Shown one piece after another: positions 1 to 6,815 of a stretch of DNA of 12,038 bases. The notes beneath the pieces were generated by a model. That model was given only the letters and a program-made list of their open reading frames with translations. It was not told the origin of the DNA and made no database searches. Position 1 is the stretch's first letter, and each line of letters starts with the position of its first letter. This DNA is from HGM11525 sp045649145 (GTDB lineage: Bacteria > Bacillota > Clostridia > UBA1381). The stretch lies in the NCBI GenBank assembly GCA_045649145.1, contig JAZRPK010000029.1, forward strand, positions 1-12,038, in the 5' to 3' direction. The translations under genes were made by a program, and so were the position numbers.

Positions 1-1
1 C

Positions 2-136
2 ACTCCTGACCCTGAGTGCGATTTGGACATTGTTCCCAATGCGGGCAGGGTGGCTGATATTAAGTACGCACTATCCAATTCGCTTGGCTTCGGCGGTCAT
101 AATGCGACCATTGCGATGAAAAAGTACGAGGAATAA
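2..136 (+). CDS. fabF: 3-oxoacyl-ACP synthase II (FabF), C-terminal fragment
   Basis: Partial: only the last 44 codons and a TAA stop are present, and the gene starts before the window. FabF condenses malonyl-ACP with a growing acyl-ACP in type II fatty-acid elongation in the cytoplasm. The visible tail contains CDLDIVPNAGR followed by ALSNSLGFGGHNATIAMKK. This matches the conserved end of KAS II enzymes, where the NSxGFGGxN glycine-rich loop closes the active site next to the catalytic histidines. The catalytic Cys and both His lie outside the window. A fatty-acid synthesis gene just before rnc fits the fab/acpP-rnc-smc-ftsY order known from Firmicutes. FabB-type KAS I is a less likely alternative. 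Confidence 0.9.
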   Translation, partial: TPDPECDLDIVPNAGRVADIKYALSNSLGFGGHNATIAMKKYEE

Positions 137-200
137 TAGGAAATAAACGAGGGACTGTCACTGACTGTTACGGGTTTGACCTAACATCAGGGCAGCCCCT

Positions 201-284
201 TGTATAGCTTTTAATATACAAAACCAAAGTTGGTTTCGCCGTGCATAAGAGGTGCTTGTACAGGGCGAAGTCAGCTTACACCAA
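201..284 (+). promoter_or_regulatory. inverted-repeat leader upstream of rnc
   Basis: The gap between fabF and rnc (137-296) holds no supported gene but has stacked dyads. TGTATA (201-206) pairs with TATACA (215-220). AAACCAA (221-227) pairs with TTGGTTT (230-236). TTCGCC (235-240) pairs with GGCGAA (264-269). TTGGT (230-234) can also pair with ACCAA (280-284), which abuts the rnc ribosome binding site. The second pairing and the last two are mutually exclusive. There is no U-run typical of an intrinsic terminator and no convincing promoter: TTGACC at 176-181 has no well-spaced -10. A regulatory role is inferred. Confidence 0.35.
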
Positions 285-288
285 GGAG
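283..288 (+). promoter_or_regulatory. ribosome binding site of rnc
   Basis: AAGGAG lies 8 bases before the ATG at 297. It decides the start against an upstream in-frame GTG at 252, which has no comparable site. Confidence 0.8.
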
Positions 289-296
289 TGAATTTG

Positions 297-962
297 ATGA
301 CAGAATTTGAAAAGAAAATCGGCTATGAATTTAAGGACAAAAACCTTATAAAGCGTGCGCTGACTCACAGCTCTTATGCCAACGAACGCAAAATTAATGA
401 TAACGAGCGCTTAGAGTTTCTGGGCGACTCGGTTTTAGGAATGATAACGGGCGAATACCTGTTCAAAAGTCTTAAAAACAGACACGAGGGCAGTTTAACC
501 AAGCTTCGTGCATCGCTTGTTTGCGAGCAGTCGCTTTTTGATATTTCAAAGAAAATTGAGCTTTCAAAGTATATACTTTTAGGACACGGCGAGGAGATGT
601 CAGGCGGCAGAGAGAGGCCGTCGGTTATATCCGATGCCTTTGAGGCTGTTTTGGCTGCTATTTATCTTGACGCAGGACTTGATTTTGCACGTGAATGGCT
701 CTTAAATCTTATGAGCGATGCTTTTACCGACGCGCTTTCCGGTAATCGTAACAGGGACTATAAAACAGAGCTTCAGGAATATGTACAAAGAGAGCGCCTC
801 GGGCGAGTAAATTACCGTGTGGTAGCAGAAAGCGGCCCCGACCATAATAAATGCTTCGAGATAGAGGCGGTTTTAGACGGCAAGGTAATAGGAAAAGCGA
901 GCGGCTCTAATAAAAAAGACGCAGAGCAGAGTGCCGCACGTCAGGCAATCGAAAAGCTATGA
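297..962 (+). CDS. rnc: ribonuclease III
   Basis: Double-stranded-RNA endonuclease that processes rRNA precursors and structured mRNAs in the cytoplasm. The product is 221 residues, normal for the family. The catalytic domain covers about residues 1-150, with the family signature ERLEFLGDS at 37-45. E40 and D44, with D113 and E116 in the SDAFEAVLAAIYLD segment, fit the metal-binding acidic residues. A double-stranded-RNA-binding domain follows (about 154-221), starting DYKTELQEY and ending KKDAEQSAARQAIEKL. The start is ATG 297 because of the AAGGAG in front of it, and MTEFEKKIGYEFKDKNLIKRAL is a typical N-terminus. The stop codon overlaps the start of the next gene (ATGA, 959-962), so the two are probably translationally coupled. 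RNase III often cleaves its own leader, which may relate to the dyads upstream. Confidence 0.97.
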   Translation: MTEFEKKIGYEFKDKNLIKRALTHSSYANERKINDNERLEFLGDSVLGMITGEYLFKSLKNRHEGSLTKLRASLVCEQSLFDISKKIELSKYILLGHGEEMSGGRERPSVISDAFEAVLAAIYLDAGLDFAREWLLNLMSDAFTDALSGNRNRDYKTELQEYVQRERLGRVNYRVVAESGPDHNKCFEIEAVLDGKVIGKASGSNKKDAEQSAARQAIEKL

Positions 963-1954
963 AATACTATAATATACCCATTTTTGTCCCGCACTACGGC
1001 TGTCCGTTTGATTGCGTGTTCTGTAACCAGAAACACATAACGGGCGAAAAGGACAAGCCAAGCGGCGAGAGGACAAAAGAGATAATAAAAGAGTATCTTA
1101 CAACATTGCCAAAAGAGGACAGGCAAATCGAGGCGGCTTTCTTTGGCGGCAGCTTTACTGCGGTGGAGGAAGAACTGCAGGAGGAGCTTTTAGCTGCAGC
1201 GTATGAGTTTATAAAGACAGGCGATATTGACGGGATACGCCTCTCTACAAGGCCCGACTTTATAGACGAAACGGTGATGGAGAGGCTTCTTAAATACAAA
1301 GTAACAACAATTGAGCTCGGAGTTCAGTCTATGGACGATGGCGTGCTGACAGCTTGCGGCAGAGGACATACCGCAGCAGATGTCGAAAGGGCAGTTGGCA
1401 TTATCAGAAACTATCCTGTCAAATTAGGACTGCAGATGATGACAGGTCTGCCGTACGATACTGATGAAAAGGCACTTAAAACGGCAGACAAGATAATCTC
1501 TTTAGCACCTGATTTTGTACGGATTTATCCCACACTGGTAATAAGGGACACAAAACTCTCCGATATGTATCAATGCGGAGAATACTCTCCGCAAAGCTTA
1601 GAGGGTGCAGTGGAGCTTGCGGCAACGCTTATGGAAAAATTCAGAAGTAACAATATATCGGTTATAAGAGTAGGACTTGCCGCAACAGACGAAATATCCC
1701 CCGGCGGTGCGCTTGTTGCAGGACCATACCACAGTGCATTCGGAGAACTTGCAGAAAGTGAGATTTTTTTGAGGGACATAAAAAGAATTGCAGGGGACAC
1801 AAAAAACGCAGAAATCGCAGTAAATCCAAAGGATATATCAAAGGCGGTAGGTAACTGCCGAAAGAACATCGAGCGCCTAAGAGAAGAAGGGTACACGGTA
1901 AAGTTTATACAGGATAACGCTGTACCCCAGGGCGAAATTGTACGGAAGGATTGA
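959..1954 (+). CDS. radical SAM protein, Elp3-like, substrate unknown
   Basis: The 331-residue product is a radical S-adenosylmethionine enzyme. It has the CxxxCxxC cluster motif at C15, C19 and C22 (CPFDCVFCNQ), which should bind a 4Fe-4S cluster and cleave SAM. AAFFGGSFTAVE (about 59-70) is the SAM-contacting glycine-rich strand seen in the Elp3/HemN-like branch, and ELGVQSMDDGVL (about 119-130) is another conserved piece of that fold. The C-terminal third (from about residue 230) resembles the accessory domain of Elp3-type radical SAM proteins. There is no GNAT acetyltransferase domain, so it is not a full Elp3. Such proteins are often loosely annotated as coproporphyrinogen oxidase, which nothing here supports. 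It overlaps rnc by 4 bases and ends 7 bases before smc. I see no good ribosome binding site of its own, which fits coupling to rnc. A role in tRNA or RNA modification is inference only. Confidence 0.9.
   Translation: MKYYNIPIFVPHYGCPFDCVFCNQKHITGEKDKPSGERTKEIIKEYLTTLPKEDRQIEAAFFGGSFTAVEEELQEELLAAAYEFIKTGDIDGIRLSTRPDFIDETVMERLLKYKVTTIELGVQSMDDGVLTACGRGHTAADVERAVGIIRNYPVKLGLQMMTGLPYDTDEKALKTADKIISLAPDFVRIYPTLVIRDTKLSDMYQCGEYSPQSLEGAVELAATLMEKFRSNNISVIRVGLAATDEISPGGALVAGPYHSAFGELAESEIFLRDIKRIAGDTKNAEIAVNPKDISKAVGNCRKNIERLREEGYTVKFIQDNAVPQGEIVRKD
1944..1950 (+). promoter_or_regulatory. ribosome binding site of smc
   Basis: GGAAGGA lies inside the end of the radical SAM gene, 11 bases before the TTG at 1962. 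The spacing is slightly long. It supports TTG 1962 over the in-frame TTG at 1938 and the ATG at 1983. Confidence 0.6.
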
Positions 1955-1961
1955 GTATAAG

Positions 1962-4900
1962 TTGTATTTGAAGAGAATAATTATGCAGGGTTTCAAATCC
2001 TTTGCCGATAAAACGGTAGTAGATTTTGAAGACGGCATAACTGCAATAGTAGGACCTAATGGTAGCGGAAAAAGTAATATTTTAGATGCTCTTAGGTGGG
2101 TAATGGGCGAAATGAGCGCAAAGACCTTAAGAGGCGCTAATATGCAGCAGATAATTTTCTCGGGAACAGAGGCGAGAAAACCACTTAACTTTGCCGAGGT
2201 AAGCCTTGTGCTTGATAATACCGACAGAACTTTCCCTATAGATTTTGACGAGCTTGTTGTTACAAGACGGGTTTTTCGTTCGGGTGAGAGTGTGTATATG
2301 ATAAATAACGCTGCTTGCCGCCTAAGAGATGTGCAGGAGTTGTTTATGGATACAGGTATCGGCAAAGGCGGATATTCTATGATAGGTCAGGGAAATGTTG
2401 CCCAGATACTATCTACCAAGGCAGAAGACAGACGTGACTTTTTCGAGGGTGCGGCAGGTGTGCCAAAGTATAAGCACAGAAAAGAAGAGGCAGAGCGTAA
2501 GCTTGAGAACACAAACGAAAACCTAACCCGTGTAAATGACATTACAACCGAACTGCAGTCGCAGATAGGCCCGCTTGAAAACCAGTCCAAAAAGGCTAAA
2601 AAATACCTCGAATACTACGAGGAATATAAGGGCCTTGATGTCAGTATGAGCGTAATTAACTTAAAACGCAACGCTGAACTTTTACAAAAGGCAAAAGATG
2701 CTCTTGCCGATGTAACCTCCGAGATGGACGATTTAAGGGCGAAAGGCGACGAAACTACCAAAAGAGTGGAGGAGCTAATATCCCTTTCCAAAGCAAAGGA
2801 CGAAGAAAAGGAAGAACAGAACAGAAGCCTTGCTGAGAGCGAGGAGCAAAGACTCGGCGCACTTAACGATATTACTATTGCCAAGAATAATATAGCAAAT
2901 AATATTAAAAATGGGGAACGTATCGACCGTGAGATAGAATCGCAGAAAAAGCGTACACAAGAGATGCACGCGCAGATTGCATCTAAGCGTGAAAAGATAG
3001 CAGAGAACCAAAAAACCGTCGCAGAGATGGAAGCGGGTTTTGCTGATGTCAGCGACAGAAACAAGGAGATTTTTGACGCAGTAACTCTAAAGAGGGAGGA
3101 AATCTCAAAGCTTCGTGAGGCTTTGTCTGACGCTAAGGAGCAGGCAACTGCCAAAAAGGCGGGAATAGAAGGCGCAGAGCAAATGCGTGCAGAATACCTC
3201 TCAAGAAAAGATGCAACGATAGCCGAAATATCTGCCAAATCTGCTGATACAAAAGAGCTTTCAAATCGTATAGCGGAGAATGAAAAGGCGGCAGCTGATG
3301 CAGAGGAAAAGCGTGCATCAATGCAAAAGAGAGTTGACTCGGTGACAGAGGAAGTAGAAAATAAGAAAGCAGAGCTGGAAAAGGTTATAAACGAGCAATC
3401 GGAGCTTACCGTAAGCAATAACTCAATGACGTCAAAGAAACGTATTCTTGAGGGAATGGAGAATGAATACGAAGGCTTTGCCAAAAGCGTAAAGCTTGTC
3501 CTAAAGGCACAGGAGCTTAAAAATCGTATGATTTACGGTGCACTTTCGGGACTTATAGAGGTTGATGCTGAGTATATAACAGCGATTGAAACGGCACTTT
3601 CGGGTGCGCTGCAGAATATTGTGGTGGAGAGCGAGGAAGACGCCAAAGCTGCAATTGGTTACTTAAAAACACAGCACGGCGGCAGAGCTACCTTCCTGCC
3701 GATTTCGTCGGTAAAATCAAGAAGACTTGATAACGAGCGTGAGGTGGCGGCGGCTGACGGCGTGATAGGTATTGCCTCAGACCTTGTAAAGTGTGATAAA
3801 AAATACCGTGGCGTTGTGGAAAATCTGCTCGGAAGAACTGTAATTGCAGACAGTATGGATAATGCCATTGCTCTTTCCAAAAAGTTCGGCTACCGTTTCC
3901 GCACGGTAACGCTTGCGGGTGAAGTCTTTAATTCGGGCGGTGCAATAAGCGGCGGCAGCGTTAATAAGCAGAGCGGATTTTTGTCCCGTGCAAACGAGAT
4001 AAAGGAATTAGGACAAGAGATAGCAAAGGCGGCAAAGCGCCTTTCGGAGCTTGGGGAGTTAAGGAGCAGCCGTGAGGCAGAGCTTAAGAATTTAGAGAAC
4101 AGATTAAACTCGTATCTTCCGCTTTTGCGTGAGTATGAAAATGATGCGATGCTTGCTAAGAATAATGCGGAGCACCTAAGGGCAAGTATGCTCTCAACCG
4201 ACGAAAGCGGAAAGAGCCTTGAGCAACAGCTTAACCAGATAGAAGAGCATCTGGCGGCCTCAGGCGAGGATATTGCACGTCTTATCGGCGAACAGAGGGC
4301 TTTTGAGCGAAAGGCAAATGAGATTGAAGAAAATATACTAAAAACCGAAGAACAGCTTGCAGCACTTGAAGAAGAAAAGGAAAACGCAGCAGCCTCGGTT
4401 ATGGAAGAAACACTCAAAATCCGCTCGCTTACAGGCGAAATTGAGGCAGAACAAAATGCGATTACAGCACTTTTGGACAGCATATCGGCGTTTGCTGAGG
4501 AGGAAAGCTCGAAGCTTCAGGAAAAAGCAATGTTTGCAAGCGACAATGAGCGCTTGTCTCTTGAGATTGACGAATGTGAGGAGAAGATTGAAGAGATAAA
4601 ACGCCGCAGCGAGATTATCAAGCTTGCCATAGCGGAAATTGATACAGAAAAGGATAAGATTGCCGAGGAGCAACGCAAAATACAGGAGTCTAACAAAGAA
4701 TTTACCGACCGACTCGTGCTTTTGCAGCAGGAGCATTCCCGTGCCGAAAGCAAGTGCGAAAAGCTTGCATCCGACAGCGAAAATATCATAACACGCTTGT
4801 GGGAGGATTACGAGCTTACGGTATCCTCTGCCGAGGAAATCAAGCAGGATATCACTAACGAAAAGGAAACAGCCGCACGTGTCAGCGAGCTTAAGGGCAA

Positions 4901-5528
4901 AATCAAGGCTCTGGGCAGCGTAAATATGGATGCGATAGAGGAATACAAGGCTGTCAAGGAACGATTTGAATTCCTCAGTGCACAAAAAGCCGACCTCGAG
5001 GCAGCTATACAAAATCTCAGCAAGATTATATCCTCGACCGAGGAGCTTATGGAGGAGCATTTCAATAAGCAGTTTGCCGAGATAAATAAGAGCTTCCAGA
5101 AGGTCTTTGCCGAGCTATTTGGCGGCGGCAAGGGCAGACTCTACCTCTCCGACCCCGATAACGTATTAGAAAGCGGTATCGAGATTGAGGCACAGCTGCC
5201 GGGCAAAAATCTGCAGAATATGAGTCTTTACTCAGGCGGAGAAAGGTCGATGATTGCAACAGCACTTCTATTTGCAATACTTGCAGTAAAGCCGACGCCG
5301 TTTTGCGTGCTTGACGAGATTGACGCAGCTTTGGACGACGTAAACGTATCACGTTTTGCAACATATCTTAAAAACTATCTTGAGGATACACAGTTTGTGG
5401 TAATAACCCACCGACGCGGTACTATGGAGGCTGCAAATGTCCTCTACGGTGTAACTATGCAGGAAAAGGGTGTTACAAAAATGCTGTCCCTGGCAATAGA
5501 TGATGTTAGCGACGATATGCTTTCATAG
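1962..5528 (+). CDS. smc: chromosome segregation ATPase SMC
   Basis: Core subunit of the SMC-ScpAB condensin that compacts and segregates the nucleoid. The product is 1188 residues, close to the usual 1186 or so. The N-terminal ATPase head has the Walker A motif GPNGSGKSN (31-39) and IGQGNVAQIL near 141-150. Long charged coiled coils run from about 170 to 520 and 670 to 1010. The hinge lies between them (about 525-670), with the glycine pairs GG 659-660 and GG 664-665. The C-terminal head has the ABC signature SGGER (1091-1095), Walker B FCVLDEID (1114-1121) and the D-loop AALDD (1122-1126). The start is TTG 1962, giving MYLKRIIMQGFKSFADKT, the canonical SMC N-terminus. The longer frame to 1938 adds unrelated residues. 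It sits 7 bases after the radical SAM gene, in the same transcription unit. No frameshift or truncation is seen. Confidence 0.97.
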   Translation: MYLKRIIMQGFKSFADKTVVDFEDGITAIVGPNGSGKSNILDALRWVMGEMSAKTLRGANMQQIIFSGTEARKPLNFAEVSLVLDNTDRTFPIDFDELVVTRRVFRSGESVYMINNAACRLRDVQELFMDTGIGKGGYSMIGQGNVAQILSTKAEDRRDFFEGAAGVPKYKHRKEEAERKLENTNENLTRVNDITTELQSQIGPLENQSKKAKKYLEYYEEYKGLDVSMSVINLKRNAELLQKAKDALADVTSEMDDLRAKGDETTKRVEELISLSKAKDEEKEEQNRSLAESEEQRLGALNDITIAKNNIANNIKNGERIDREIESQKKRTQEMHAQIASKREKIAENQKTVAEMEAGFADVSDRNKEIFDAVTLKREEISKLREALSDAKEQATAKKAGIEGAEQMRAEYLSRKDATIAEISAKSADTKELSNRIAENEKAAADAEEKRASMQKRVDSVTEEVENKKAELEKVINEQSELTVSNNSMTSKKRILEGMENEYEGFAKSVKLVLKAQELKNRMIYGALSGLIEVDAEYITAIETALSGALQNIVVESEEDAKAAIGYLKTQHGGRATFLPISSVKSRRLDNEREVAAADGVIGIASDLVKCDKKYRGVVENLLGRTVIADSMDNAIALSKKFGYRFRTVTLAGEVFNSGGAISGGSVNKQSGFLSRANEIKELGQEIAKAAKRLSELGELRSSREAELKNLENRLNSYLPLLREYENDAMLAKNNAEHLRASMLSTDESGKSLEQQLNQIEEHLAASGEDIARLIGEQRAFERKANEIEENILKTEEQLAALEEEKENAAASVMEETLKIRSLTGEIEAEQNAITALLDSISAFAEEESSKLQEKAMFASDNERLSLEIDECEEKIEEIKRRSEIIKLAIAEIDTEKDKIAEEQRKIQESNKEFTDRLVLLQQEHSRAESKCEKLASDSENIITRLWEDYELTVSSAEEIKQDITNEKETAARVSELKGKIKALGSVNMDAIEEYKAVKERFEFLSAQKADLEAAIQNLSKIISSTEELMEEHFNKQFAEINKSFQKVFAELFGGGKGRLYLSDPDNVLESGIEIEAQLPGKNLQNMSLYSGGERSMIATALLFAILAVKPTPFCVLDEIDAALDDVNVSRFATYLKNYLEDTQFVVITHRRGTMEAANVLYGVTMQEKGVTKMLSLAIDDVSDDMLS

Positions 5529-5535
5529 TCTTTTC

Positions 5536-5636
5536 GGCTGGCTAAAATTCCGCATCTCACCACTTCTCACTCGGGGCGGTACCATCGTACAGCTCCCTCG
5601 CTGCGAAGTAATAATCTGCGAAATTTTTCCTCAGCC
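5536..5636. repeat. intergenic palindromic repeat, copy 1
   Basis: A 101-base unit beginning GGCTG and ending CAGCC. The outer 20 or so bases are imperfect inverted repeats: GGCTG...AAAATT.CGCA at the left against TGCGAAATTTTT..CAGCC at the right. The core has GTAC-CATC-GTAC (5579-5590) followed by AGCTCCCTCGCTGCGAAG. It begins 7 bases after the smc stop. The 3' stem lacks the U-run of an ordinary terminator. Confidence 0.75.
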
Positions 5637-5644
5637 TTGATGTC

Positions 5645-5746
5645 GGCTGGTTAAATTTCCGTATCTTACCACTTTTTCACAGCTCGGAGTACAACACGTA
5701 CGCCGTCGCTGCTTAAAGCGGCAATCTGCGAAAATTTCCCACAGCC
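5645..5746. repeat. intergenic palindromic repeat, copy 2
   Basis: A 102-base unit 8 bases after copy 1, with the same GGCTG/CAGCC ends, TTAAATTTCCGTATCTTACCAC at the left (compare TAAAATTCCGCATCTCACCAC in copy 1) and ATCTGCGAAAATTTCC at the right. The core is diverged, but GTAC-AACAC-GTAC (5689-5701) and the GTCGCTGC that follows keep the pattern. Arms are conserved and the loop differs, which favours a folded structure. Confidence 0.75.
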
Positions 5747-5765
5747 TTACTTTGAAGGAGAATTT

Positions 5766-5832
5766 GGGATGGCAGTACCTTCGTACAGCTCCCTCGCTGC
5801 GAAGATGCAATCTACAAAAATTTTCCTCAGCC
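5766..5832. repeat. intergenic palindromic repeat, copy 3 (left arm lost)
   Basis: The right two thirds of the repeat, ending in CCTCAGCC. The core GTAC-CTTC-GTAC (5775-5786) and ACAGCTCCCTCGCTGCGAAG are almost identical to copy 1. The left arm with GGCTG and the CATCTCACCACTT segment is missing, replaced by unrelated sequence ending in AATTTGGGATGGCA. It therefore looks like a 5'-truncated or partly deleted copy. Confidence 0.65.
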
Positions 5833-5877
5833 GACGGGTGTGAAATATTGATTTCTTAATAACAAAATATAAATCCC

Positions 5878-5885
5878 AGAGAGGA
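5878..5885 (+). promoter_or_regulatory. ribosome binding site of ftsY
   Basis: AGAGAGGA ends 9 bases before the ATG at 5895. The in-frame ATG at 5886 directly abuts this site and cannot use it, so 5895 is the start. Confidence 0.7.
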
Positions 5886-5894
5886 ATGATTAAA

Positions 5895-6815
5895 ATGGGA
5901 CTTTTTGACAAACTAAAACAAGGACTTTCAAAGACGAGTGCATCTATTGCGGAAAAGGTCAATGACGTTTTCAAAACGGCATCCGAGATAGATGACGACT
6001 TCTTCGAGGAATTGGAGGAGGCGCTCATTATGGCGGATATGGGCGCATATACCGCAAGCTATATCATAGAGGAGCTTCATGACCGTGTTACTGCCAAAAG
6101 ACTTAAAGAGGCAGACCGCGTAAAAGCTGAGCTTTCGGATGTTATACGCTATATCTTAACCCGCCGTGATTGCCGTATGAATATGGAAACTGCACCGTCA
6201 GTAATACTCGTAATCGGTGTAAACGGTGTGGGCAAGACCACCAGCATAGGTAAGCTTGCAGCGCATTACAAGGCGCAAGGCAAAAAGGTGATCTTAGCAG
6301 CTGCCGATACTTTTCGTGCGGCAGCAATTGACCAGCTTGATATCTGGGCTAAAAGGAGCGGCTGTGACATAATAAAGCATCAGGAAAACAGCGACCCTGC
6401 GTCTGTAATATTCGATGCGTGCAGTGCCGCAAAGGCAAGAGAGTGTGACATTTTGATATGTGACACAGCAGGCAGACTTCATAACAAGAAAAATCTTATG
6501 GAGGAGCTGGCGAAGATAAACAGAGTAATAGAACGTGAGCTGCCCGACGCTTCACGTGAGGTGTTGCTCGTTTTAGACGCAACAACGGGACAGAACGCAC
6601 TTTCGCAGGCTAAGCTCTTTTCGGAGGTTGCCGATATTACAGGCATAATTCTTACCAAGCTTGACGGAACGGCAAAGGGCGGTGTGGTTGTACCGATTAT
6701 GCGTGAGCAGAGCCTACCCGTTAAATTTATCGGAGTGGGTGAGGGCATAGACGATTTGCAGGAATTTGTGCCGTATGATTTTTGCAAGGCACTTTTTGAG
6801 GAGCAGGAAAATTGA
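5895..6815 (+). CDS. ftsY: signal recognition particle receptor FtsY
   Basis: SRP-family GTPase that docks ribosome-nascent-chain-Ffh complexes at the membrane for co-translational insertion. The product is 306 residues, a compact form with only the NG domains and no acidic A domain. The N-domain helices cover about residues 1-95. The G domain has the P-loop GVNGVGKTT (108-116), DTFRAAAIDQL (138-148), DTAGRL (190-195), TKLDGTAKGG (254-263) and GVGEGIDDL (280-288), all intact. MGLFDKLKQGLSKT is the usual FtsY N-terminus. In Bacillus-like genomes ftsY follows smc directly and ylxM-ffh comes next. Here 366 bases of repeats separate it from smc, and a DUF5662 gene overlaps its stop codon. I see no well-spaced promoter just upstream: a TATAAA at 5868 lacks a matching -35. 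It may depend on read-through from smc. Confidence 0.97.
   Translation: MGLFDKLKQGLSKTSASIAEKVNDVFKTASEIDDDFFEELEEALIMADMGAYTASYIIEELHDRVTAKRLKEADRVKAELSDVIRYILTRRDCRMNMETAPSVILVIGVNGVGKTTSIGKLAAHYKAQGKKVILAAADTFRAAAIDQLDIWAKRSGCDIIKHQENSDPASVIFDACSAAKARECDILICDTAGRLHNKKNLMEELAKINRVIERELPDASREVLLVLDATTGQNALSQAKLFSEVADITGIILTKLDGTAKGGVVVPIMREQSLPVKFIGVGEGIDDLQEFVPYDFCKALFEEQEN
6798..6803 (+). promoter_or_regulatory. ribosome binding site of the DUF5662 gene
   Basis: GAGGAG inside the end of ftsY, 8 bases before the TTG at 6812. It supports a TTG start overlapping the ftsY stop. Confidence 0.65.

Noticed and set aside
176..206. Promoter for rnc: TTGACC at 176 with TGTATA at 201
   Set aside because: The spacer is 19 bases with a poor -10, and the TGTATA is better explained as one arm of a dyad.
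252..296. Longer rnc reading from GTG 252
   Set aside because: There is no ribosome binding site before it, and AAGGAG sits correctly before ATG 297, where RNase III homology begins.
2615..5131. Long minus-strand open frames inside smc (for example 2615-3484, 3890-4483, 4338-5060)
   Set aside because: They are antisense shadows of the coiled-coil coding sequence, with Ser/Phe/Leu-rich translations, no ribosome binding sites and no recognisable domains.
5529..5832. Possible minus-strand coding in the repeat cluster: copies 1 and 3 share an open frame reading AEE(K/N)F...LRSEGAVR
   Set aside because: The same frame in copy 2 has a TAA stop, copy 1 stops after about 22 codons, there is no start with a ribosome binding site, and the similarity is explained by the DNA repeat itself.
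5841..5873. Promoter for ftsY: TTGATT at 5848 with TATAAA at 5868
   Set aside because: The spacing is only 14 bases, too short for sigma-A, and no better pair was found.
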